From Paenibacillus tianjinensis (GTDB lineage: Bacteria > Bacillota > Bacilli > Paenibacillales > Paenibacillaceae): 64,000 nt of DNA. The stretch covers positions 186,001-250,000 of the forward strand of contig NZ_CP070969.1 of the NCBI RefSeq assembly GCF_017086365.1, read 5' to 3'. The notes under the pieces are model-generated. The model did not search any database, was not told where the DNA came from, and saw only the letters and a program-made list of their open reading frames with translations. Shown here piece by piece: positions 10,528 to 18,182 of the stretch (its first letter is position 1; each line of letters starts with the position of its first letter). The position numbers and the translations under genes are program-made.

Positions 10528-10680
10528 ATGTGGACTAAAAACTTATCCGATGACTTAACTGTGGAGGAACTACGGGAAATTCGGAAGGCCCTTTACTTCT
10601 ATTCCAGTAACAAACCGGAAATTAGTAAGGATGAAGAAAGACACTACTGCATTCTTGCTCAAAGAGTACTCTACGATTAA
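10528..10680 (+). CDS. Small acidic/basic protein (50 aa), unknown
   Basis: ATG 10528 follows GGAGAGGAGG by 7 nt. The product MWTKNLSDDLTVEELREIRK continues for 30 more helical, highly charged residues and stops at 10680. A terminator follows at once. No family is recognised; the strong ribosome binding site is the main support. Confidence 0.5.
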   Translation: MWTKNLSDDLTVEELREIRKALYFYSSNKPEISKDEERHYCILAQRVLYD

Positions 10681-10703
10681 GCCAGCATAATAAGAGTGAA
10701 GAG

Positions 10704-10730
10704 CCGCGGTCCTATGGATTGCGGTTTTTT
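10704..10730 (+). terminator. Terminator after the 50-aa gene
   Basis: CCGCGGTCC pairs with GGATTGCGG (two G-U pairs) around TAT and is followed by six T. Confidence 0.75.
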
Positions 10731-10859
10731 GCTGTACGTAACTGCAAGCTCAGCAATGAAGCATGAAGAATAATGTTAGACATGCTACTGCCGGATAATG
10801 TTCTCTATGCGATACTTGATATAGAGGTAAGTAGTCCAGTTTGAAAAGAGGATCGCTAG

Positions 10860-13505
10860 ATGGAGAATAATTTAGCAAGCGGAATTATGGAGAATACTTT
10901 CTTCGTAAGAATAGACAACAAGGATCACTTTGAAGAGATCAGCAACTTGTATGGCATTGTTCCAGCTATTAAATCTCGAATCGACGGGCAATCAAATACA
11001 TATGCGGTCTTTATGACAACAAGTCCATTAGACGATGCCAGAATGAGCTATGCTGTCCAAGGGTGTCTAAAGAAGTTGTTTGAGCATTCTGGGAAGAATT
11101 TGTCGCAGTTTAAAAAAGAATTGAAGCTTGAGTACGATGCCCTGAACGATCTGAGAGCAGGTATTGCTATATCTTCAGCCACCGAAGACAGATTGGATAT
11201 TGCGTATTTATTAGAAGTTACATGCTTTCATATCAATAACGAGGCAAAGAATAACAATGGGGCGGTCGCAGTAAGAGGATTCTTAAAAGCTATTAACATA
11301 CAAGAGATCGATTCCCACCCGTTTATAGAGATTACGAAACGATCTATGAACCCGCAGGAAGAAATCACGAATTCGTCCGACCCGCTAATATATATAATAG
11401 ACACCGGATATGAATTCGTAAAAATCTATTTTGCTATTAATAGCCATGGTATGGTGAGGCAGCTTAATGGAGAACGAATATTTCCTGAAAAGACGGTAAA
11501 CAATGCAACTGACCCTTCGTGGGACGAAAGGGAGATTAATTCCTTAATAGCCGATCCGTCTGCTTGTCAGTTACTGGCTGATCTCTGCTCTGGAAACAGA
11601 CGCCTTAGTATGTACGAAATAAACGGGATAGCCAAGTCACTTTGCAATGTCCAAGGTGCTCAAACGATCTTAAAGGAAAGAATGGAGCTTTCAGGTGATT
11701 ACGAATCAATACAATTAACGCTCATGGGGAGATTAATGAGTCGGTACAGAAGGATGGGTTATGACCAAAACGAATTAGCTTGCAAGTCTTTCTGTGGCCT
11801 AGTAGTTGAGTGTAGACAAAACAATGAGATCAAGTTTGGTCATATCACTGACTTACTGCGTCAGCCCTCCAATAAAATTATAACACTTAGAAACAGGCGA
11901 ATTGGTAATCAGAGCATCACAGCAATTCGTGAGCAAATGCAAGAACAGTTCAATACTGATCTGAATTCCGATGATGTTGGTATCACAGTGTATAAGAGTT
12001 TTGTTGGAGCTGGGAAGACAAGCTTGTATCTTGCACATATACCTGATTTTATTGCCGAAGATAAAACAGTGTTAATCGCCTTTCCGACCCATGTTGCTAA
12101 AAATGATGTGTTTGGGCGGTTATCACAGTTTCTTGATGCAGAATCAATTGAAGACAAATTAATAAACGTACCGCAGGTGCCTAATATTGAGCATGAGTTT
12201 GATGCATTGATTAAAAGCTATTACGCCAACGGGGAATACAAACGTGCACGAAGACTCATGGAAGATCGCTTAAACGAAATTATTGGGGCAAGCAACGGAG
12301 AGCTTAACGATGAGAGGCAACAATTGGAAAGATATCTTCAAGTAACAGATAGCTTACGTGATCAAGACTATACTCAGGGAAAGATCGTGTTTACGACTCA
12401 CGACAGGTTGTTCAGTCTCGGTCATATAGAACCTGATGTGGTCATTGTTGATGAAGATATTGTATTTGCTATGTTAAAGCAACATCAGGTAGAACGAGAG
12501 GAAATTATTAGATTGAAAGGTCTGATTGAAGGTAATATGCAATCACGGTATAAGCAGCGAGTTATTCAAAGAATAGATACTATTCTTCGAGCATCTAAAA
12601 ATCAGCTGGGTAGTCTGGAACGTTTTGAACCTCAAAGTGAAAAGAAAGAAGTATTGAAGATAATAAATGATTCGCAGGTTGGTTCAATTAGCAGCAGGAC
12701 TGTTGACCACTTATTTATTGCTTCGGAGTATGTGAATACGCTATGGATACGTGAAAACAGAGCTACCATCCCTGTTATCAACTTTGTAAGCAAACGAGAG
12801 CTTCCGGCATTCGCTTGCAAAGTGTTTGTAATGTCAGCCACGGCTGATCAAGAAATATATGAGCAACTCTTCAGAGCAGATAAGGTGAGGTTTCTTGAGT
12901 TTGATCTTCCACGTTTAAGAGCCCGCATATCCATGATACATGATTACTCATTCTCCAGAACCAGTATAGAGAATATGGAGGAAAGGGAACAGCTATGGGA
13001 GAAAACAGCCTTTGTGCGATTTATTCGTGATTACAGGCTTAATCCCATATCGCGATCACTTGAACAAAGATATCAACCAAAGCAGCCGTTAATAGTTACG
13101 TTTAGCGAATACGAAGAATTCTTCAATACTCAGGGGTTTGATACTACGCTCCACTACGGGAGTGTAACGAGTGTGAATGAGCATGAAGGAAAGAATGTTG
13201 CTGTATTTGGCACACCCAACATTCCTTCATTTGCTTATGCTCTTTATGTTAATGCCCTTTATCCAAATGATAAATTGGAATCCGTACCCGAATATTCTAG
13301 ACAATTGGTTTCTAATAGTGGATACAGATTTTATTTTCGGACAGCTGACCACGAAAAGTTCCGTAAAATACACATGTGGATGATTGAAAGTGAAATGATT
13401 CAGGCGTTAGGGAGAGTCCGGCCAATTGATAACGAATGTATTATACGTATATACTCCAACTATCCGCCGGGTTGCTTGGATATTACATTTTTGAATAACA
13501 AGTAG
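10860..13505 (+). CDS. SF2 helicase-like protein (881 aa)
   Basis: The first 360 residues form a domain I do not recognise. From about residue 375 there is a helicase core with Walker A VGAGKTSLYLAHI, motif Ia LIAFPTHV and the Walker B-like DVVIVDED. Motif III is FVMSATAD and motif VI is IQALGRVRP. This marks an ATP-driven nucleic-acid translocase of superfamily 2. It faces the II/X-type initiator gene across a shared terminator, which suggests a replicative helicase, perhaps with a primase-like N-terminus. A defence role cannot be excluded. An ATG at 10860 follows GAGGATCGC, a moderate ribosome binding site. Confidence 0.75.
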   Translation: MENNLASGIMENTFFVRIDNKDHFEEISNLYGIVPAIKSRIDGQSNTYAVFMTTSPLDDARMSYAVQGCLKKLFEHSGKNLSQFKKELKLEYDALNDLRAGIAISSATEDRLDIAYLLEVTCFHINNEAKNNNGAVAVRGFLKAINIQEIDSHPFIEITKRSMNPQEEITNSSDPLIYIIDTGYEFVKIYFAINSHGMVRQLNGERIFPEKTVNNATDPSWDEREINSLIADPSACQLLADLCSGNRRLSMYEINGIAKSLCNVQGAQTILKERMELSGDYESIQLTLMGRLMSRYRRMGYDQNELACKSFCGLVVECRQNNEIKFGHITDLLRQPSNKIITLRNRRIGNQSITAIREQMQEQFNTDLNSDDVGITVYKSFVGAGKTSLYLAHIPDFIAEDKTVLIAFPTHVAKNDVFGRLSQFLDAESIEDKLINVPQVPNIEHEFDALIKSYYANGEYKRARRLMEDRLNEIIGASNGELNDERQQLERYLQVTDSLRDQDYTQGKIVFTTHDRLFSLGHIEPDVVIVDEDIVFAMLKQHQVEREEIIRLKGLIEGNMQSRYKQRVIQRIDTILRASKNQLGSLERFEPQSEKKEVLKIINDSQVGSISSRTVDHLFIASEYVNTLWIRENRATIPVINFVSKRELPAFACKVFVMSATADQEIYEQLFRADKVRFLEFDLPRLRARISMIHDYSFSRTSIENMEEREQLWEKTAFVRFIRDYRLNPISRSLEQRYQPKQPLIVTFSEYEEFFNTQGFDTTLHYGSVTSVNEHEGKNVAVFGTPNIPSFAYALYVNALYPNDKLESVPEYSRQLVSNSGYRFYFRTADHEKFRKIHMWMIESEMIQALGRVRPIDNECIIRIYSNYPPGCLDITFLNNK

Positions 13506-13509
13506 TATA

Positions 13510-13548
13510 AAGGCTGGATGCTAATAGAAGCATGCCAGCCTTCCTTTT
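13510..13548. terminator. Bidirectional terminator between the helicase and rep genes
   Basis: AGGCTGG..ATGCT pairs with AGCAT..CCAGCCT. A T-rich tail lies to the right, and A residues to the left serve the convergent rep gene. Confidence 0.8.
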
Positions 13549-13550
13549 CT

Positions 13551-14609
13551 CTAAATGGTAAGCTCCTCATGAAGTATCTGAACAATGTTCTCCCGCAGAT
13601 TGGGAAGGTGATGAATCTTCCATCCCCTTGGTATTGTTATTGGATTAATTCCCAACTCTCGAAGTAACTTCACATATCGGCTGAAGGTTACGCTGCTGCC
13701 TTGAATGAATCCTGATTGCTCTAAAACAACTCCATCTATAAACTGCTTCCTGGCACCATCTACGCTTCTTACCTGTGCAATTAGCTCCAGCGTTTGTCTT
13801 GCTGCTTCTTTGGTCCTCTCTTGAATATTTGCTTGCCGAATAATCTTCCTAGCTTCATAAAGGCTGTAGAAGTCACCCGCTCCAATGCTTTTATCGTAAT
13901 AGCCCAGGAGTAACTCTTCTGCTATAGGAGCATGCAAGAAGTTGTACACGCCTTTGTTGTAAAAGCTGTATCGCTGTTTAAGGTAGTTCGTCTTCCGGGA
14001 CTCACATTGTACTTCTATACGTAGTAGATGATGGGCTTCCTCAAGATGCTGTTCATTAATCCGTGTATCTGATTTTAAAATTCGTTTGCGAAGTTCATCT
14101 TCTTTATCGTAGAAGTTCAAAGTAACCGAACCGGACTTAGCATATGCACTTCCGTCTAGCTTGTTCTTGGCTTGGAAAAAGCGGTTCGGAACTTTGGAAC
14201 GTTGGAATAGGCGGATATAGTCGCTGACATGCTCTGTACGGATATCGACGCAGTAATCTATCCGTTTACACGTCCAATCGTTAAAATGCGGTAGATGATC
14301 GCTCAGAGGGCCAAGAAGATGACGAAGTTGAATAGCAAACATGTCCGGTATCTTGCTGATTTCGGAAGCGGAGGTAGAATGAATGACCCTATCTGGACAG
14401 AGCAGCACTTGTGGATTCAATCTGATCTCTAGGCCTCGGTATTTCATTTTGGGAGAACGAGCATATATCAGTGTGATCTCCCTGAATCCAGCTTGAGAGA
14501 AGTAGGGATAAGAATGGCGACCTGGAGTAGTAGGTAATCTAAGAACTGAAGCGACATCTTCATACAGTGTATTGATTAAGGGGGTGGTTAATAGCAAGGT
14601 GTGGAGCAT
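13551..14609 (-). CDS. Replication initiation protein, phage/plasmid II/X-like family
   Basis: The pattern matches gene II/X-type rolling-circle initiators: start MLHTLLLTTPL, a beta-rich centre with KRIDYCVDI, then GSAYAKSGSVTLNFYDKEDE and a helical C-terminal half. These enzymes nick a double-strand origin through a tyrosine. The frame is open up to 14690, but the M at 14609 matches the family start and has AAAGTGAG upstream, so it is preferred (352 residues). Its presence suggests that element A replicates, or did, as a circular intermediate. Confidence 0.7.
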   Translation of the reverse strand: MLHTLLLTTPLINTLYEDVASVLRLPTTPGRHSYPYFSQAGFREITLIYARSPKMKYRGLEIRLNPQVLLCPDRVIHSTSASEISKIPDMFAIQLRHLLGPLSDHLPHFNDWTCKRIDYCVDIRTEHVSDYIRLFQRSKVPNRFFQAKNKLDGSAYAKSGSVTLNFYDKEDELRKRILKSDTRINEQHLEEAHHLLRIEVQCESRKTNYLKQRYSFYNKGVYNFLHAPIAEELLLGYYDKSIGAGDFYSLYEARKIIRQANIQERTKEAARQTLELIAQVRSVDGARKQFIDGVVLEQSGFIQGSSVTFSRYVKLLRELGINPITIPRGWKIHHLPNLRENIVQILHEELTI

Positions 14610-15041
14610 GGTGGTCAACTCACTTTCAAGGTAGTATGGTTTCGGTAAAACCTCTGGATGCTTTAACCCCTTGCGTAGCAAGGAATACAAGAGGAAATCG
14701 TACAGGAAACATATCGTGATTGTGTAGATGTTGTTTGTTCTCCATTACGAGTTGATCCACATTATATACAACATTTTAGAAGTGTCTATTTTGTGAATTT
14801 TGTTTTTATGCTCCAATACCTTCCCGTTAATGAATCAAGTTCAGCTATTAAAATACCAGCATAGCTCATGCTGATTATATAGATACTACGAGGTGCTGCG
14901 AAGGGAGATTCAGTCTTTAAAAAATTGAAATAAGATAGAGTGTAAGAAAGACAAGCTGAGTCAAGGGATTACCCCTTGGCTCTTTTTTGCGTTCTGGAGG
15001 TATCTGCGTAACACCACATCGTCATAGGAGGCCAATTAACC
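14610..15041. other. Intergenic region between rep and the recombinase, with terminator
   Basis: Apart from the possible 5' extension of rep (to 14690), there is no gene. A strong terminator lies at 14958-14988 (GAGTCAAGGG / CCCTTGGCTC, then six T) and would stop rightward transcripts 50 bp before the recombinase gene. An AT-rich tract at 14760-14830 is a plausible promoter or origin zone, but no specific origin motif was identified. Confidence 0.5.
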
Positions 15042-15890
15042 ATGAATATAGTTACTTATCTGAGAGTGTCCAGTGAGCAACAGGCCAATAAAGAGCTGTC
15101 CATTCCAGCACAGAGAGAAGCATTATTCAAATATGCAGAGGAAAAAGGTTGGACTGTTGTAGAGGAATACATTGACGAAGCCAAATCGGCTAAAACCGAT
15201 GCCCGTCCAGAGTTCCAGAGGATGATTGCCGCTGCCCAGAAAAGCGATAAGGGCTTCCAGATGATCTTAGTGCATAAGTTTGACCGTTTTAGCCGAAGTC
15301 GTGCAGATCATGTCATTTACAAGGCGTTGTTGAAGAAACAAGGCGTTATCGTAACTTCCGCATCAGAGCCGACAGAGCCAGATACGCCGCATGGTGTTTT
15401 ATTGGAAGGGATGCTGGAGGTTATCAGCGAGTTTTATAACGTCAATCTCAGACATGAGACGCTTAAAGGCATGAGAGAGAATGCAGTACAGGGATATCAT
15501 TGCGGAGGTCGTGCTCCGTTTGGCTATCGCCGGAAGCGTGAAGGCGTTAAAGTCACTTATTGCCTGGGACCAAATGAAGAGGTTGGAATTGTTCGGACTA
15601 TTTTTGAGTTGGCTGCTGAAGGTTGGGGAGGAAAACGCATTATGCGTGAACTCAATCGTATGGGTGCTGGTGGGAGACGATGGACACCCTCCACTGTTCT
15701 TTCCATTCTTAGCAACCAAGCTTATCGCGGTTATCGCATATGGAATAAGAAATGCATCGTTGAAGGCACCAGAAATGCTGAGGTTGAATGGATCGTTGTA
15801 AAAGAAGCTCATCCCGCAATCATAGATGATAAGCTCTGGAATGCTGCTCAGTCGGTTTTGGAGCTTCGTAGGCCAACAAAGTTCAAATGA
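15042..15890 (+). CDS. Serine recombinase, short form without zinc ribbon
   Basis: The resolvase catalytic domain (residues 1-150) shows TYLRVSSEQQANKELSIPAQ with the nucleophile Ser in RVSS, and HKFDRFSRSRADH. The following recombinase domain runs to about residue 270 (PFGYRRKREG, WTPSTVLSILSNQAYRG). It ends after AAQSVLELRRPTKFK, so the zinc ribbon and coiled coil of large serine integrases are missing (282 residues against the usual 450-550). The catalytic residues look intact. It sits 100 bp upstream of a full-length relative and could be a partner subunit or a shortened relic. A GGAGG site precedes the ATG. Confidence 0.88.
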   Translation: MNIVTYLRVSSEQQANKELSIPAQREALFKYAEEKGWTVVEEYIDEAKSAKTDARPEFQRMIAAAQKSDKGFQMILVHKFDRFSRSRADHVIYKALLKKQGVIVTSASEPTEPDTPHGVLLEGMLEVISEFYNVNLRHETLKGMRENAVQGYHCGGRAPFGYRRKREGVKVTYCLGPNEEVGIVRTIFELAAEGWGGKRIMRELNRMGAGGRRWTPSTVLSILSNQAYRGYRIWNKKCIVEGTRNAEVEWIVVKEAHPAIIDDKLWNAAQSVLELRRPTKFK

Positions 15891-15917
15891 GAAATACCCA
15901 ATCGAAAGCTTTCCCCA

Positions 15918-15955
15918 AGCAGGTATGCCGCATTGACGGTGTACCTGCTTTTTTT
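15918..15955 (+). terminator. Terminator between the two recombinase genes
   Basis: AGCAGGTA and TACCTGCT arms are followed by a run of T. Confidence 0.85.
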
Positions 15956-15991
15956 GTGTCCAAATAATCCACACAAAGGAGATTGAATGTA

Positions 15992-17590
15992 ATGAAAGTA
16001 GTCGTATATGCACGAGTATCTTCGGAACGTCAAGCAGAGAAGGAACTATCAATCCCAGCCCAACTCAAAGCTATGCAGCAATATTGCCAAGGCAAGGGGT
16101 GGACTATTGTTAATGAATTCATTGAAAAAGGCAAGTCAGCCAAGACAGATGATCGTCCAGAGTTTCAGCGAATGATTGCAATGGCGAAACGTACAAATCG
16201 TTCTTTTGAGGCTATTCTAGTCCATAAGTTTGATCGATTTTCACGTAATCGTGACGATCATGTGCTTTACAAGGCTCTGCTGAAGCAATACGGGGTTAAG
16301 GTAATCTCTATTGTTGAACAGACAGAAGCTGATTCTCCGCAAGATATGCTGCTTGAGGGGATGCTAGAAGTGATCTCGGAGTTCTTCAATGCTAATCTGG
16401 CCGTAGAAGTCCGTAAAGGCATGGCTCAGAACGCGAAGCAAGGTTACAACAACGGTGGTACGCCTCCATATGCTTACCGTACTGAACATATCGCACTCGG
16501 TAACCAAAAGACGAAAGCAGTATGGGTACTTGGACCACGGGAAGAGATTGATACAGTCCGCTTTATATTCAATCAGTATGCCTATGAAGAGATGGGCTAC
16601 AAGCGAATAGCCTCGCTCCTGAATGAGAGTAATGTTCCAACGCAAAAAGGCGGGAAATGGTCGGCCAGTACTATTCAAGCCATTATCCATAATGAATCGT
16701 ACCTAGGCCGTAGAATATGGAACAAGCAGGACTATCAAACTAAAGGGAAGAAGTGGCGGGATCGCTCTGAATGGATCATTACGGAGAATGCACATGCGGC
16801 CATTATTAATGAAGAATTATTTAAGCTCTGTCAGCAGCGTTCCGAGAAGAGGCATAATGGGGGCGGCGTGACTCATAATCCATATCAAATCAAGCCAGCT
16901 TCACCATTTTGGCTCAGAGGTATTTTTACATGTGATAAGTGTGGGTCAAGAATGGTTGGCAACTCAACATCAACCACAAAGAAGTACGGGGGCCAGAAAT
17001 ATTATGTCTGCGGTGGCTACATGCGGAAGGGCAAAGAGTTCTGCCCCTATGTAAGCTGGAGGAAAGATCGTATTGAACAGATCGTCGTCAACAAGCTTCG
17101 TAGTGCGTTACTGCGGCTTACATTCGACAATCAATTGGAGGAAGAGATTCGAAAGTGTCATGATGAAGCCAATCGTCACCAGATCGTATCCGCAGCAAAC
17201 ATGGAGGCCGAGATTAATTTCTTGGAGAAACGGATTGAACAGATGCAGCAGGAAGTACAATCTGGCAGCGGTAAGGCGTATTACGCAGAGATGATTGCCG
17301 AAATGTCTTCAGAATTGACGGAGAAGCGAAGAGAGCATGCCGATCACCAATTAGCCAATCAAGCCTTTAATGTATCGCAGGAGAGCTTACAGACGCTTCA
17401 GCAAGACATTAAGACGATGATTGCTTTGTTGGATGAGGAAACACCGAGTCCGCAGTTGATGAATGAGTGGGTGAAGAAGTTTGTTTCGAATGTGACGGTG
17501 CACAGGGAGATGGGAAAGCTTCATATGACAGTGCAGTTTATAAATGTGGATGAGACTTTATTTGAGAAGAACATAGTTGCAGAAATCTAA
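15992..17590 (+). CDS. Large serine recombinase (site-specific integrase)
   Basis: This 532-residue protein has the full set of large serine integrase domains. The catalytic domain holds VYARVSSERQAEKELSIPAQ and HKFDRFSRNRDDH. The recombinase domain holds NGGTPPYAYRTEHI. The zinc ribbon is FTCDKCGSRMVGN with YYVCGGYMRKG and FCPY. A coiled coil lies at about residues 385-450. It is very similar to the broken recombinase at 25084, which lies in the second ssrA element, and that makes this gene the best candidate integrase for ssrA. ATG 15992 is preferred over the in-frame TTG 15983, which abuts AAAGGAG. Confidence 0.93.
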   Translation: MKVVVYARVSSERQAEKELSIPAQLKAMQQYCQGKGWTIVNEFIEKGKSAKTDDRPEFQRMIAMAKRTNRSFEAILVHKFDRFSRNRDDHVLYKALLKQYGVKVISIVEQTEADSPQDMLLEGMLEVISEFFNANLAVEVRKGMAQNAKQGYNNGGTPPYAYRTEHIALGNQKTKAVWVLGPREEIDTVRFIFNQYAYEEMGYKRIASLLNESNVPTQKGGKWSASTIQAIIHNESYLGRRIWNKQDYQTKGKKWRDRSEWIITENAHAAIINEELFKLCQQRSEKRHNGGGVTHNPYQIKPASPFWLRGIFTCDKCGSRMVGNSTSTTKKYGGQKYYVCGGYMRKGKEFCPYVSWRKDRIEQIVVNKLRSALLRLTFDNQLEEEIRKCHDEANRHQIVSAANMEAEINFLEKRIEQMQQEVQSGSGKAYYAEMIAEMSSELTEKRREHADHQLANQAFNVSQESLQTLQQDIKTMIALLDEETPSPQLMNEWVKKFVSNVTVHREMGKLHMTVQFINVDETLFEKNIVAEI

Positions 17591-17702
17591 TAAAGTCCTG
17601 TATGAAGCGGCCGACAAAATGCTTTGACAGTCAATTCATGGTATGGGAATATTGGTATATCTCATTCCAATATATTGAAGGAGTTGTTGCAATTGTCGGC
17701 CG
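17588..17702 (+). repeat. Imperfect direct repeat S1 with inverted repeat and hairpin
   Basis: From the recombinase stop codon on, 17588-17679 resembles 22518-22610 at roughly three of four positions. The shared words are TCCTGTA, TTCATGGTAT and GAATATTGGT, then TTCCAATATATTGAA, whose ATATTGG/CCAATAT arms form a hairpin. In this copy, perfect 10-bp inverted arms CGGCCGACAA (17608-17617) and TTGTCGGCCG (17693-17702) enclose the hairpin. Confidence 0.7.
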
Positions 17703-18167
17703 AGCTTCGTATCAGCATTCAAGGCGAGAATCCGCCCATCTGGCCGACTTGTGAACAAAGCGGAACATATTTTTGCTTATTACGAGAATGTATATGGAGA
17801 GCAGTGGGAGCAGCGGTATATGAAGGTATTCTTCGAATCTCAGGCCTTGATATTGACTGGGAAGAAATCCTGCTTAATGCTGAGCAAGCTGTAGCATAAA
17901 ATAATCGAATTGTTGATCAGATCGTTGCGAGTAAACTGGGTTCAAACTAAGGGATCCCTGAAAGTGTTAGTAAATCCTATTTTGAGACGGTTACCGCTCG
18001 TCAACGTGAATATATAGGAAGAATTCCTTTAGCAAATCAATCTTGTGCTTGGACAGGGTGAGATGTTGTGGTGGGCAGGGGTTCTTGATGCTGTTATACC
18101 ACAGTTTAAGTTGGTGAGTCAGACATAAATTAGCAAACATAGAGGGCGAGTAGAATAAGATAATTGA
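17703..18167 (+). pseudogene. Degenerate coding remnants
   Basis: Short frames look like pieces of decayed genes. One is LVNKAEHIFAYYENVYGEQW, continuing to about 17887 in a different frame from the 91-codon frame opening at 17624. Another is YFETVTARQREYIGRIPLAN (about 17974-18060). No start, ribosome binding site or family supports a functional gene. A promoter for the ATPase gene at 18183 presumably lies here. Confidence 0.4.
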
Positions 18168-18182
18168 ATGGGGGAGATTATT

